DNA of 64,000 nt from NCBI RefSeq assembly GCF_900104785.1, contig NZ_LT629733.1:466501-530500 (forward strand). Direction: 5' to 3'. Below are positions 52,699-61,892 of the stretch, piece by piece; position 1 is the stretch's first letter, and every line of letters begins with the position of its first letter. The notes below the pieces were generated by a model, which worked only from the letters and a program-made list of their open reading frames with translations, had not been told where the DNA came from and searched no databases. A program made the position numbers and the translations under genes. The stretch comes from Formosa sp. Hel1_31_208 (GTDB taxonomy: Bacteria > Bacteroidota > Bacteroidia > Flavobacteriales > Flavobacteriaceae).

Positions 52699-55600
52699 AT
52701 GATTAAAAAAATTTACCGCTTAATTTTTTTCTTCTTTATATCTCTTCAGCTCAATAGTCAAACAACCGATTTATCTATTGTTGCTCAAGCGCAAAGCGTA
52801 TCAGGGAATGACATTTCTCAGATAGAAATTTTCCAAGATTTCCAATATATAGTTACCATCATCAATACTGGAAATCCAGTTTCAAATGTGGTGTTTGAAA
52901 TCACAATGGATAGTGACATTCTAAATCTAGATCTTAGCACCATCAGTTCTCAAAATAATAGTGGAGGTGCTAGTGATGCATCTGACTTGCAACTTAACGG
53001 AAGTATTTTAACAGGAACTATTGTAAATTTACCTAATGACTCAAGTGTCGAAATCAAGATTGAGTTAACCGCTCCACTTATCATAGGTGGAATTGCGATT
53101 GATGCCATTATAACTCCACCAAACGGAACAACTGATACCAATACTTCCAACAATCAATCACTCATTTCTATTGATGTTATTGATGTTCCTATCGATTTTA
53201 CAGTTACACACACTCAAGTTTCTCCAACAGAAGGCATACCAATTACGTCATGGAATAGCTTAGTCAGCTATCAATTTACAGTTACCAATAATAGCGCGAT
53301 TGACTATCCTCTAACCCAAATAAGAGGAGATTTATCACTAGCAACCGGACTAAACTTTGGTAGACCCAATGTGCAATTTGAATCTATAACTTGCATTGGA
53401 TCTACTGGCGGTACAGAATGTCCAGATGTCTCTGGAGTGCCACCAGGCACTCCAATTCTAGTAAGTGCCACTTCAACAGTTTTCACTTTAGGAGGTCAAG
53501 TGTATACCGCTGGAGGCTCAACTACCTTTGAAGTAGTCTACCGCTATTTAGAGCCTTCTTGTGCGTTAGAGTTAGAACCGATTATCGTTGGAAGCACTAT
53601 AGGTATTGAATTGTTTGGAGATCATGACAACTTATCTGCGAACGTCTCTAACATCGTTATTACCAATTTATTAGAAGCAATGTTATGTCAGGTCACTGAT
53701 ATTTGTATTGATACCGTTCAAGTTAACCCAGATGCTACAACCATGGTAAACTGGAATGAAGAAGTAACCTTTCAAACAACCGTTTGTAACAATGGACCGC
53801 TTGATGCTAATGTGGCGTTCTTTCTTCAAAACCTCTCTCCACTATTACAGTGGGAAATCCAATCTGCAACCTGTATAGGAACTACTGGAGCTATTTCCTG
53901 TGATGACATTAACATTAATATTGAAGAATTATTTTGGGTTAGTGATACCTTTATAATGCCTGTAGGGGCTACAATAACGATAAGTACTGTCGCAATTTTT
54001 ATTGAACCAGAATGTACTCTCAATAATACTAATAACCTAGCGCATATTAGAAGTGGTACAAACGTGCTGGAATCTGATATTTTTGATTCTAATATTGAAA
54101 ATAGTACACAGAGCGACTTTGTGATATTACCCGATACTGATGCTTGTCCGTTCATTGATTTAAGTATTTCGAAAATCCAAATTGACCCTGAATTACCAGA
54201 AGGAGAAGGCCCGAATAATACAACGCAAGTTGGTAATATAACTTATGAAATTACAGCCTCAAATTTGGGTGATGAAGATACATTCATAGAATTAAGGGAT
54301 TATACAATTAACACTAATGATAACATTGGTTACACAGGGACGCTCCTCTCCGTGGAGTGTGTTTCAGCAACTGGTGATGCCGAATGTTTTACTATCAATA
54401 ATTCAGAAATAGGAATTCCTTTAGATGGCATTTCACAAGGCGGTATACCAGATGCTTTCTGGGAAATCACACCCGATGATAACTGGTTGTTGCCCGCTAA
54501 TAGTTCAGTAACTTTTATTGCAACTGTAGCATGGGGAACAGACTGTTCGATAAGTGCTTTTCCAGTGACTAATTCTGTATCTATAGAGCACGCGAATGAT
54601 TCGTTCGATTCAAACAATGCAAACAATACAGATAGTGCTACCACTTACTTCGCCCCATGTGTAGACCTTGTTGTGCAAACGTTCCCTGAATTCACCCAAG
54701 TCAATGTCAACCAGGCCTTTGATTGGATTATTGACATTACAAATAGTGAAAATAGTTCTAACGCTATTCATATTGTTTTTGAAGATATTATAAACGACGT
54801 ATTTACTATTAATGGCACACCAACATGTGAAGTTACTGATGGCAACGCTACCTGTTTATCGAATGTAATAGAAAATATGAATTCTGTTACTGGAGATATT
54901 GATAATATGGATGCAGGCTCTACTATTAGAATAAGAGTCCCAGTCCTCGCGCCTAGTTTTGGTGGTGCCTACAATAATATTGCCATTGCAACTCCAAACG
55001 AAACTGATAATAGAGAAGTATCACCAGAAACTAATACCTCAATAAGTAATGTTCAAATCATTGCCCCAATTCTCGACAAGAGCTTTGATCCAGAGAACAT
55101 AACGATAGGTGAAGAAAGCACGCTTACCTTTACAATAAACAACTTACCTTCTAACCCCGCACAAAGTGATATTGCATTTACAGATATGTTTCCTTCGGAA
55201 ATCACCGTTGTTTCTGCACCGAATTGGGTGAATAATAATGGTTGTACAGCAACTTTTGTTGGTACTGTAGGAGATAGTTTTGTCGGAATTTCCAATCTCA
55301 TTTTTCCAGAAGGCGTGGCTAGCTGCAGTTTTAGTGTTGTAGTCACCTCGAGCATCCCTGGAGTTTATATCAATAACACTACTAATTTTATAAATCAAAA
55401 TAACATAGACACCTCACAAACCAATGCCACATTAACTGTTCTAGATGATAATTCTGATGTTGATATTTCGATAATTAAAGACGTCTTTCCTAGTGAAGCT
55501 TCCATTGGTGATCAAGTGACCTTTGAAATTACAGCAACCAATCTCGGAACCTCTACAGGAACTAATATTGAGATCCAAGATGTCTTTCCTAATGGTCTTA

Positions 55601-56100
55601 CACTCTTTTCTGCAAGCGTTTCTGAAGGAATTTTTAATACTTCAACTCTCCAATGGTCTCTTCTAAGTTTAGATAGTAATCAATCGGAAACCTTAACAAT
55701 TGTCGCTCAGGTCTCTTCAAGTACAAACTTATTAAATATTGCTGCACTTAATGATTTAGATCAACCAGATAGAGACACCACTAATAATAGTGATGATGCA
55801 GAAGTCACAGTTGATTTCTGTTTGTACATTCCCGGAGGCCTCTCACCAAATAATGATGGTTCAAATGATTTGTTTGCGATCGAATGTATAGATGAATTTC
55901 CAGGTAATCGCCTTAAAATATTCAACAGGCTTGGTGTCCAAGTGTATGAAAGTAACAACTATCAAAATGAATGGGATGGTCGGCCAAATATGGGGGTGCC
56001 TTTATCTTCAGGATTACTTCCTGTTGGAACGTATTTTTATATTCTAGATTTAAATAACGGTGAAGAACCAATATTTGGTTGGGTTTACCTGAACTACTAA
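52699..56100 (+). CDS. T9SS type-B exported DUF11-repeat surface protein
   Basis: The 1133-residue protein has a signal peptide (residues 1-20, ending LQLNSQ) and at least six DUF11-like immunoglobulin repeats (for example VTNNSAIDYPLT, VCNNGPLDANV, ASNLGDEDTF, ATNLGTSTGTNIEIQDVFP). Cys pairs are spaced through the middle. The gliding-motility-associated type B C-terminal domain (SPNNDGSNDLF, then KIFNRLGVQVYES, DGRPN, GTYFYIL) completes the chain. It should be exported by T9SS and stay on the surface; adhesion is the likely role. It is a single gene. Confidence 0.88.
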   Translation: MIKKIYRLIFFFFISLQLNSQTTDLSIVAQAQSVSGNDISQIEIFQDFQYIVTIINTGNPVSNVVFEITMDSDILNLDLSTISSQNNSGGASDASDLQLNGSILTGTIVNLPNDSSVEIKIELTAPLIIGGIAIDAIITPPNGTTDTNTSNNQSLISIDVIDVPIDFTVTHTQVSPTEGIPITSWNSLVSYQFTVTNNSAIDYPLTQIRGDLSLATGLNFGRPNVQFESITCIGSTGGTECPDVSGVPPGTPILVSATSTVFTLGGQVYTAGGSTTFEVVYRYLEPSCALELEPIIVGSTIGIELFGDHDNLSANVSNIVITNLLEAMLCQVTDICIDTVQVNPDATTMVNWNEEVTFQTTVCNNGPLDANVAFFLQNLSPLLQWEIQSATCIGTTGAISCDDININIEELFWVSDTFIMPVGATITISTVAIFIEPECTLNNTNNLAHIRSGTNVLESDIFDSNIENSTQSDFVILPDTDACPFIDLSISKIQIDPELPEGEGPNNTTQVGNITYEITASNLGDEDTFIELRDYTINTNDNIGYTGTLLSVECVSATGDAECFTINNSEIGIPLDGISQGGIPDAFWEITPDDNWLLPANSSVTFIATVAWGTDCSISAFPVTNSVSIEHANDSFDSNNANNTDSATTYFAPCVDLVVQTFPEFTQVNVNQAFDWIIDITNSENSSNAIHIVFEDIINDVFTINGTPTCEVTDGNATCLSNVIENMNSVTGDIDNMDAGSTIRIRVPVLAPSFGGAYNNIAIATPNETDNREVSPETNTSISNVQIIAPILDKSFDPENITIGEESTLTFTINNLPSNPAQSDIAFTDMFPSEITVVSAPNWVNNNGCTATFVGTVGDSFVGISNLIFPEGVASCSFSVVVTSSIPGVYINNTTNFINQNNIDTSQTNATLTVLDDNSDVDISIIKDVFPSEASIGDQVTFEITATNLGTSTGTNIEIQDVFPNGLTLFSASVSEGIFNTSTLQWSLLSLDSNQSETLTIVAQVSSSTNLLNIAALNDLDQPDRDTTNNSDDAEVTVDFCLYIPGGLSPNNDGSNDLFAIECIDEFPGNRLKIFNRLGVQVYESNNYQNEWDGRPNMGVPLSSGLLPVGTYFYILDLNNGEEPIFGWVYLNY

Positions 56101-56114
56101 AAGCTTAGTATTAA

Positions 56115-56846
56115 CTACTGAAACTTTTGCTCAACAATAGACATAAACCGCTCTTCAAACTCTTCTTTTCCTTCCCAATTGTTGTAGTCTGGTTTTATAA
56201 TATTATTAATTAAATGAGATGCTTCATGCAAAGAACCTGATGTTTTTAATTGAGAAACAACGCGCTCGTAATCTTCATTTTTCCCATCAAATAAGTGTTT
56301 AATAAAAGCAAGCTTATCATTAAGCCCTATGTTTAATGCGCTATTTTTGAGTTTATCATTGAGCGATTTTCTCTGATGTTCAAGTGCATCTGTAACTGGT
56401 TCAAATTCAGGAATGTCCTCAAATCCTGCAGTTATGTCTTCTAAATGCTCTTTTGCCTTAGATGTTGCTATCACAGTGTCGACCATATCGTCAACTTGTT
56501 GCGCTTCTTGAGGCATTTGGGCGACCATATCTTTAATCTTTTCCATAACAGGTTCATAAATATGATCATCCTCTTTATCTTCTAAATTTACATAAATCTT
56601 GTCTTCGATTTCAATATTATCGCTTACTTTATTGTTAAAAGCCGTATCTAGCATCCCAAAGAATGAAGAATCACTACCTATTGTTGGTAAATCACCCTCA
56701 AAATTCTCATTAGCAAATTTGAGAACACTTAGTTTTTCATAAAGCGCGCCAGCTTCCGCATGCAATTTCACAACATCTTCTTTACCTTTAAGTTTTAAAA
56801 TTCTGTGAGCAATGCTTATCAAATCTGCTTCAAGCTTCTTCTTCAT
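56115..56846 (-). CDS. conserved Bacteroidota protein of unknown function
   Basis: The 243-residue, acidic, largely helical protein has no signal peptide or membrane segment. The N-terminal part (HRILKLKGKEDVVKLHAEA) and the C-terminal part (LNDKLAFIKHLFDGKNEDYERV; KPDYNNWEGKEEFEERFM) look well structured, with an acidic low-complexity middle. From memory, such proteins recur beside thymidine kinase genes in flavobacteria, as here, but no function is known to me. It is divergent from tdk. Confidence 0.8.
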   Translation of the reverse strand: MKKKLEADLISIAHRILKLKGKEDVVKLHAEAGALYEKLSVLKFANENFEGDLPTIGSDSSFFGMLDTAFNNKVSDNIEIEDKIYVNLEDKEDDHIYEPVMEKIKDMVAQMPQEAQQVDDMVDTVIATSKAKEHLEDITAGFEDIPEFEPVTDALEHQRKSLNDKLKNSALNIGLNDKLAFIKHLFDGKNEDYERVVSQLKTSGSLHEASHLINNIIKPDYNNWEGKEEFEERFMSIVEQKFQ

Positions 56847-56949
56847 AACTTTTATTTTTTATTCCCTTTTAGGTTTTTGATTTTTAATAAATTTACGCCA
56901 CCTTTATACAAAACGAACAATGCGTTGGTTTTAGTGTTAAAATTACGAA

Positions 56950-57597
56950 ATGTTTCTCGAAAATACAGTAAAACATAAAGAACAATTTGGATGGATTGAA
57001 GTCATTTGTGGCTCGATGTTCTCTGGAAAAACTGAAGAATTGATTCGCAGACTCAAGCGCGCACAATTTGCACGACAAAAGGTTGAAATTTTCAAACCTG
57101 CAGTTGACGTGCGATATGACGAAGATATGGTTGTATCTCATGACTCAAATGAAATTAGATCGACTCCAGTTCCGGCAGCTGCAAACATTCCCATCTTAGC
57201 CGATGATTGTGATGTGGTTGGAATTGATGAAGCACAATTTTTTGATGATGAAATTATAAGAGTTTGCAATGACTTAGCAAATAAAGGAATTCGTGTGATT
57301 GTTGCAGGATTAGATATGGATTTTAAAGGCAACCCTTTTGGCCCTATGCCACATCTTATGGCTACAGCCGAATATGTTACCAAAGTACATGCCATTTGCA
57401 CTCGTACAGGCAACTTGGCTCAATACAGCTATAGAAAAGCCGCAAGTGATGCATTGGTTTTATTAGGCGAAGTTGATGAGTATGAGCCTCTCAGTCGCGC
57501 TGCTTACTACAAAGCAATGCTCAGAGATAAAGTGAGACAAATGAAAGTGAACGATGCTGAAGAAGTTTCTCATAAAGACAAAAAATCAAATGCCTAA
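56950..57597 (+). CDS. tdk: thymidine kinase
   Basis: The 215-residue type II thymidine kinase has Walker [12 protein letters not shown], the [11 protein letters not shown]alker B/DEAQ segment and the lasso-loop region. The lasso zinc cysteines are largely lost: [12 protein letters not shown] keeps one Cys, and the later CRxCY position reads SRAAYY. It phosphorylates thymidine for salvage. It overlaps alr by 8 bases. Confidence 0.95.
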   Translation: MFLENTVKHKEQFGWIEVICGSMFSGKTEELIRRLKRAQFARQKVEIFKPAVDVRYDEDMVVSHDSNEIRSTPVPAAANIPILADDCDVVGIDEAQFFDDEIIRVCNDLANKGIRVIVAGLDMDFKGNPFGPMPHLMATAEYVTKVHAICTRTGNLAQYSYRKAASDALVLLGEVDEYEPLSRAAYYKAMLRDKVRQMKVNDAEEVSHKDKKSNA

Positions 57598-58699
57598 AGC
57601 AAAAGAAACTGTTCTGGAAATTGATTTAAAAGCACTCAAACATAACTTCGAGTACATTAAATCAAAGCTCAAAGCAGACACTAAGATATTAGCTGTCGTA
57701 AAAGCATTTGCCTATGGTAGTGATGCTAATACAATCGCTAATTATCTTCAAGATATGAAGATTGATTATTTTGCGGTAGCATATGTCAATGAAGGAATCG
57801 CCTTGAGAGAGGCTGGTATAAAAACACCTATACTGGTGTTGCACCCTCAGCCAATAAATTTTCATGCTTTAATTAATCATTGCCTTGAACCAAGTTTATA
57901 CAGTACTAAAGTGTTAGATGAGTTTATAGCCGTAGCTTCTGAAGAAAAACAATCTAACTATCCAGTTCATATAAAATTCAATACCGGATTAAATCGTTTA
58001 GGGTTTTCGTATAATGATGTTTATTCTATCACTACAAAACTCCATGAAACAAATGTTGTAAAAGTAAAATCGTTGTTTTCGCATTTGGCTGCTAGTGAAG
58101 ACTTAAATGAAAAGGAATTCACACTACAACAAATAAATTCATTTAAAGAAATTGCACATCGGTTCTCTAAAAAATTAGGCTACCAACCAATGCTTCATTT
58201 AACCAATACTTCTGGGATTATAAATTACCCTGAAGCTCATCTTGATATGGTCAGAGCAGGAATTGGATTATATGGGTTTGGCAATGCTTCGGAAATTGAT
58301 AAACACTTAATACCTATAGCTTCGCTTAAATCTGTAATCTCACAAATCCATAATATTAAGAAAGGTGAAACCGTTGGTTACAACAGAGCCTATGAAAGTG
58401 GTGGTTATGAAAAAACAGCTACCATTCCTATTGGTCATGCTGATGGTATTGGAAGACAATATGGCAATCAAAAAGGATTTGTGACCATTAACAACCAGCG
58501 TGCTCCCATTATAGGAAATGTTTGTATGGATATGATCATGGTTAACATTACAGGTATAGATTGTCACGAAGGAGATGAAGTCATTATCTTCGGGCAAGAT
58601 CCCAACGCCTCTCAATTCGCCGAAACAGGAAATACCATTTCTTACGAAATTATCACAGCCATTTCACAACGGGTAAAGCGCTCTTTTTTAAATAGATAG
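57590..58699 (+). CDS. alr: alanine racemase
   Basis: The 369-residue PLP enzyme interconverts L- and D-alanine for peptidoglycan. The PLP Lys is K38 in [10 protein letters not shown] (usually KANAYGHG), the catalytic Tyr lies in VGYNRAYES, and [10 protein letters not shown] and NVCMDMIMV are family segments. Two residues beside the PLP Lys differ from the usual motif. The ATG at 57590 overlaps the tdk stop by 8 bases; a longer frame from 57554 lies wholly within tdk. Confidence 0.93.
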   Translation: MPKAKETVLEIDLKALKHNFEYIKSKLKADTKILAVVKAFAYGSDANTIANYLQDMKIDYFAVAYVNEGIALREAGIKTPILVLHPQPINFHALINHCLEPSLYSTKVLDEFIAVASEEKQSNYPVHIKFNTGLNRLGFSYNDVYSITTKLHETNVVKVKSLFSHLAASEDLNEKEFTLQQINSFKEIAHRFSKKLGYQPMLHLTNTSGIINYPEAHLDMVRAGIGLYGFGNASEIDKHLIPIASLKSVISQIHNIKKGETVGYNRAYESGGYEKTATIPIGHADGIGRQYGNQKGFVTINNQRAPIIGNVCMDMIMVNITGIDCHEGDEVIIFGQDPNASQFAETGNTISYEIITAISQRVKRSFLNR

Positions 58700-58782
58700 G
58701 GCGGCCTAATTGTTATTTGTGACTTTTTAACTAATTTAGGGTCATAATACTATATTATCTAACTAATAAATAATTAAAAATT

Positions 58783-59187
58783 ATGTTCAAAGAATTTAAG
58801 AATTTTATCATGACTGGGAATGTCATTGATTTTGCGGTTGCTGTAATTATGGCTGGTGCCTTAGGAGCCGTTATCAACGGTTTTGTTTCTAATATTGCCA
58901 TGCCTTTTATTGGGTATTTTGCTGGTGGAATGAATTTTGAAGACTTGCATTATGCAATGGACGGGGCAGAGTATGCATCTCTTGCAGCCGCTAAAGAAGC
59001 CGGTGCTGCCGTAATTGCTTACGGATCTTGGATCAATACCATTATCAATTTACTTATTGTAGGACTGGTGATGTTTATGATTGTAAAAGCTTACAACAAA
59101 ACCAAAACACCTCCCGCTCCCGCTGCCCCAGCAGGACCATCTGAAATTGATTTACTCACAGAAATCAGAGATGCTCTTAAAAAATAG
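58783..59187 (+). CDS. mscL: large-conductance mechanosensitive channel
   Basis: The 134-residue protein begins MFKEFKNFIMTGNVIDFAVAV, followed by TM1 with the AVIMAGALGAVINGFV gate region, a periplasmic loop with an Ala-rich insert (AEYASLAAAKEAGAA), TM2 and the C-terminal helix EIDLLTEIRDALKK. MscL opens under osmotic downshock. It is a single gene with a terminator. Confidence 0.97.
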   Translation: MFKEFKNFIMTGNVIDFAVAVIMAGALGAVINGFVSNIAMPFIGYFAGGMNFEDLHYAMDGAEYASLAAAKEAGAAVIAYGSWINTIINLLIVGLVMFMIVKAYNKTKTPPAPAAPAGPSEIDLLTEIRDALKK

Positions 59188-59223
59188 TTAGTTACTAATC
59201 GCTACACTATATATTTTAACTTT

Positions 59224-59252
59224 AACCGCTTCTTAATTGAAGCGGTTTTTTT
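59224..59252 (+). terminator. Rho-independent terminator after mscL
   Basis: AACCGCTTC pairs perfectly with GAAGCGGTT around a 6-base loop, followed by a run of T. Confidence 0.88.
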
Positions 59253-59286
59253 ATGTGTTTTTTTAACCACAAAATGAATTAATACC

Positions 59287-59294
59287 TACATTTG
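59287..59294 (+). promoter_or_regulatory. -7 promoter element of asd
   Basis: TACATTTG matches TAnnTTTG, 25 bases before the ATG at 59319. A TTG start at 59292 would sit inside it and is rejected. Confidence 0.55.
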
Positions 59295-59318
59295 TTCTTC
59301 ATTTCTATTTCTATTATT

Positions 59319-60308
59319 ATGAAAGTAGCTGTTGTTGGTGCCACTGGACTAGTTGGCGAAGTCATGTTGAGGGTGCTCAAGGAACGAAATTTCCCTGTAT
59401 CAGAGTTAATTCCTGTTGCTTCAGAGCGCTCAATAGGAAAATTAATCTCTTACAATGGTAAAGATTATAAGGTAGTTGGCATGCAAGATGCCATAGACAT
59501 GAAACCAAATATTGCATTGTTTTCAGCTGGTGGAAACACCTCTTTAGAGTGGGCTCCAAAATTTGCTCAAGCAGGAATTACTGTAATAGATAATTCATCG
59601 GCATGGCGAATGGATCAGACCAAACAATTAGTAGTTCCTGAAATCAATGCGCATCGCCTAACTCCAACAGATAAAATCATTGCAAACCCTAACTGTTCAA
59701 CCATACAAATGGTTATGGCATTAGCACCCCTTCATGATACATATAAAATAAAACGAATTGTTGTTTCAACATACCAATCTATTACCGGTACGGGTGTTAA
59801 AGCGGTTAAACAGCTAGAAAATGAAATGGCAGGAATTAAAGGTGAAATGGCCTATCCATATCCCATACATCAAAATGCTATTCCACATTGTGACGTTTTT
59901 GAAGAAAACGGATATACTAAAGAAGAAATGAAATTGGTGAGAGAAACACAAAAAATTTTAGACGACCGCAGTATTGCTATTACCGCTACAGCCGTCAGAA
60001 TTCCAACTACTGGTGGGCATAGTGAATCTGTTAATGTAGAATTTGAACATGAATTTGATGTATCCGACGTTAGACGAATATTAAATGATTCTCCAGGAAT
60101 TATTGTACAAGACAATATAAATGTCAACACGTACCCAATGCCCATATATGCCAATGGTAAAGATGATGTATTTGTAGGAAGACTTCGCCGGGACGGTTCA
60201 CAACCTAACACTTTAAATATGTGGATAGTTAGTGATAATTTAAGAAAAGGAGCAGCCACAAACACCATTCAAATAGCCGAATACCTAGTATCAAAAAATT
60301 TATTGTAA
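59319..60308 (+). CDS. asd: aspartate-semialdehyde dehydrogenase
   Basis: The 329-residue NADPH-dependent enzyme starts MKVAVVGATGLVGEVMLR. It has the active Cys in ANPNCSTIQMVMAL and the His in RIPTTGGHSESVNVE. It reduces aspartyl phosphate to the semialdehyde for Lys, Met, Thr and diaminopimelate. It has its own promoter directly after the mscL terminator. Confidence 0.97.
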   Translation: MKVAVVGATGLVGEVMLRVLKERNFPVSELIPVASERSIGKLISYNGKDYKVVGMQDAIDMKPNIALFSAGGNTSLEWAPKFAQAGITVIDNSSAWRMDQTKQLVVPEINAHRLTPTDKIIANPNCSTIQMVMALAPLHDTYKIKRIVVSTYQSITGTGVKAVKQLENEMAGIKGEMAYPYPIHQNAIPHCDVFEENGYTKEEMKLVRETQKILDDRSIAITATAVRIPTTGGHSESVNVEFEHEFDVSDVRRILNDSPGIIVQDNINVNTYPMPIYANGKDDVFVGRLRRDGSQPNTLNMWIVSDNLRKGAATNTIQIAEYLVSKNLL

Positions 60309-60339
60309 AAAAACCAGGATTTCTCGTTAGGGTTTTAGT

Positions 60340-60364
60340 TCATATGATTGTTTTAATCATATGA
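60340..60364. repeat. inverted repeat in the asd downstream region
   Basis: A 10-bp perfect stem (TCATATGATT with AATCATATGA) encloses a GTTTT loop, with GGGT and ACCC as outer partners. No T run follows, so it is not a clear terminator. Confidence 0.5.
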
Positions 60365-60506
60365 CCCTTTACTATGTAACTGAACTTAAATATGAGAATC
60401 TTTATAGATTCAAATTCTTGTTGTCTGATAAAAAGTGTATTACAACTAATTAATTGTCGTGATTGATGACATTGTAATTATATTTACTATCCAAATTTTA
60501 CTGTAA

Positions 60507-61874
60507 ATGTTAAAAAGCTACCTTAAACGTCTTTGCATATTTGCTCTTGTTCTGATTAGCTCTTCTTGTAGTGAAGATGACAATTATGTGCCTGTGGTTA
60601 TTGAAGTGAACAATGATACCGTGGAAGTGTCCCAGAACAGTTCAATTACTATAGATGTTCTTGCTAATGATACGAATGTTCCAGAAAATGGCAGCCTTTT
60701 GGCTTCTAACTCAGAAAATGGTACAACCGAAGTTTTAGATCCAAACAACACCCCAAATAATCCGACAGATGATGTTGTAATTTATATACCAAATTCAGGT
60801 TATGTAGGTAACGATTCATTTCAATATAACATATGTGATACTAATAACAATTGTGGCACAGGAACGGTATCTGTTTTGGTAACCCCTGTTTCTCCGGTAA
60901 GTTTAGATCTTGAAAACATGCCTTATACAACACTATCGGAATATAATTTTTTCGAAGGTGAATTGAAACAATTAGACCCTGTATTCGGTGTGCTTCCTTA
61001 TGATTTAAACTCTCCTCTTTTTAGTGATTACGCTCACAAAAAACGTTTTGTATGGATGCCTGAAGGAACTAAAGCGAACTATAATAGTGATTTTACACCT
61101 CTTGATTTTCCCCTTGGATCTGTATTAATTAAGAACTTTTATTATGATAATGTCCAACCTACAAATACCACAAGAATTATTGAGACACGTTTAATGTATA
61201 TGACTGAAGATGGCTGGGAGTTTGCAAAGTACGTATGGAATAACGAACAAACTGAGGCTACATTTTCAAACGAAGGAAGTTTTACTAATGTCGAATGGAT
61301 AGAGGACGGTCAAACCAATACTGTAAATTATAGAATCCCGTCAAGAAACGAGTGTTTTACATGTCATAATAAATTTGGGACACCAGTCCCAATCGGACCA
61401 AAACCACAAAATTTAAATAGAGATTTAACTTACCCTGAAGGCAATACAAATCAATTACAAAAATGGATTAATGTTGGGTACTTGCAAGACAACTTGCCTT
61501 CATCAATTGAAAGTACTGTAAAATGGGATGATGAAACTCAAGATTTAGAATTGAGAGTGCGATCATATCTAGATATCAATTGTGCGCATTGTCATTCTGA
61601 AGAAAGTTATTGTGAATACAGACCAATGCGATTTGGATTTAACGAAAATGGAGATGACACCAATAAAGGCGTTTGTGTTGAGCCAGATACTCAAATTGCT
61701 GGAACATCATTTATCGTGACTCCGGGAAACATAGACACCTCAGTACTTCGTTTTAGAATTAACTCTATTGAAGAACAGAATAGAATGCCAATTATTGGAA
61801 GAACTTTAAAACACGAAGAAGGTGTTAGATTAATTGAAGAATGGATTAATTCTCTTAGTGGAGAATGTGAATAA
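60507..61874 (+). CDS. diheme c-type lipoprotein with Ig-like N-terminal domain (SO_2930/HNE_0200-like)
   Basis: The 455-residue protein has a lipobox (SSSCS, Cys21), an Ig-like/VCBS-type repeat (ITIDVLANDT to GNDSFQYNICD, about residues 45-125) and then a domain with two CxxCH heme sites. These are CFTCH near residue 287 and CAHCH near 357. The stretch YDLNSPLFSDYAHKKRFVW is, from memory, typical of the SO_2930/HNE_0200 diheme family. It should sit in a membrane facing the periplasm or outside and transfer electrons; the substrate is unknown. An FG-GAP/UnbV gene follows after 18 bases. Confidence 0.82.
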   Translation: MLKSYLKRLCIFALVLISSSCSEDDNYVPVVIEVNNDTVEVSQNSSITIDVLANDTNVPENGSLLASNSENGTTEVLDPNNTPNNPTDDVVIYIPNSGYVGNDSFQYNICDTNNNCGTGTVSVLVTPVSPVSLDLENMPYTTLSEYNFFEGELKQLDPVFGVLPYDLNSPLFSDYAHKKRFVWMPEGTKANYNSDFTPLDFPLGSVLIKNFYYDNVQPTNTTRIIETRLMYMTEDGWEFAKYVWNNEQTEATFSNEGSFTNVEWIEDGQTNTVNYRIPSRNECFTCHNKFGTPVPIGPKPQNLNRDLTYPEGNTNQLQKWINVGYLQDNLPSSIESTVKWDDETQDLELRVRSYLDINCAHCHSEESYCEYRPMRFGFNENGDDTNKGVCVEPDTQIAGTSFIVTPGNIDTSVLRFRINSIEEQNRMPIIGRTLKHEEGVRLIEEWINSLSGECE

Positions 61875-61892
61875 AATAAATAACAAAACATC

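Noticed and set aside
53826..55398. Several antisense frames of 60-110 codons opposite the DUF11 protein
   Set aside because: They are in the shadow of a clear signal-peptide-to-sorting-domain gene and lack domain content.
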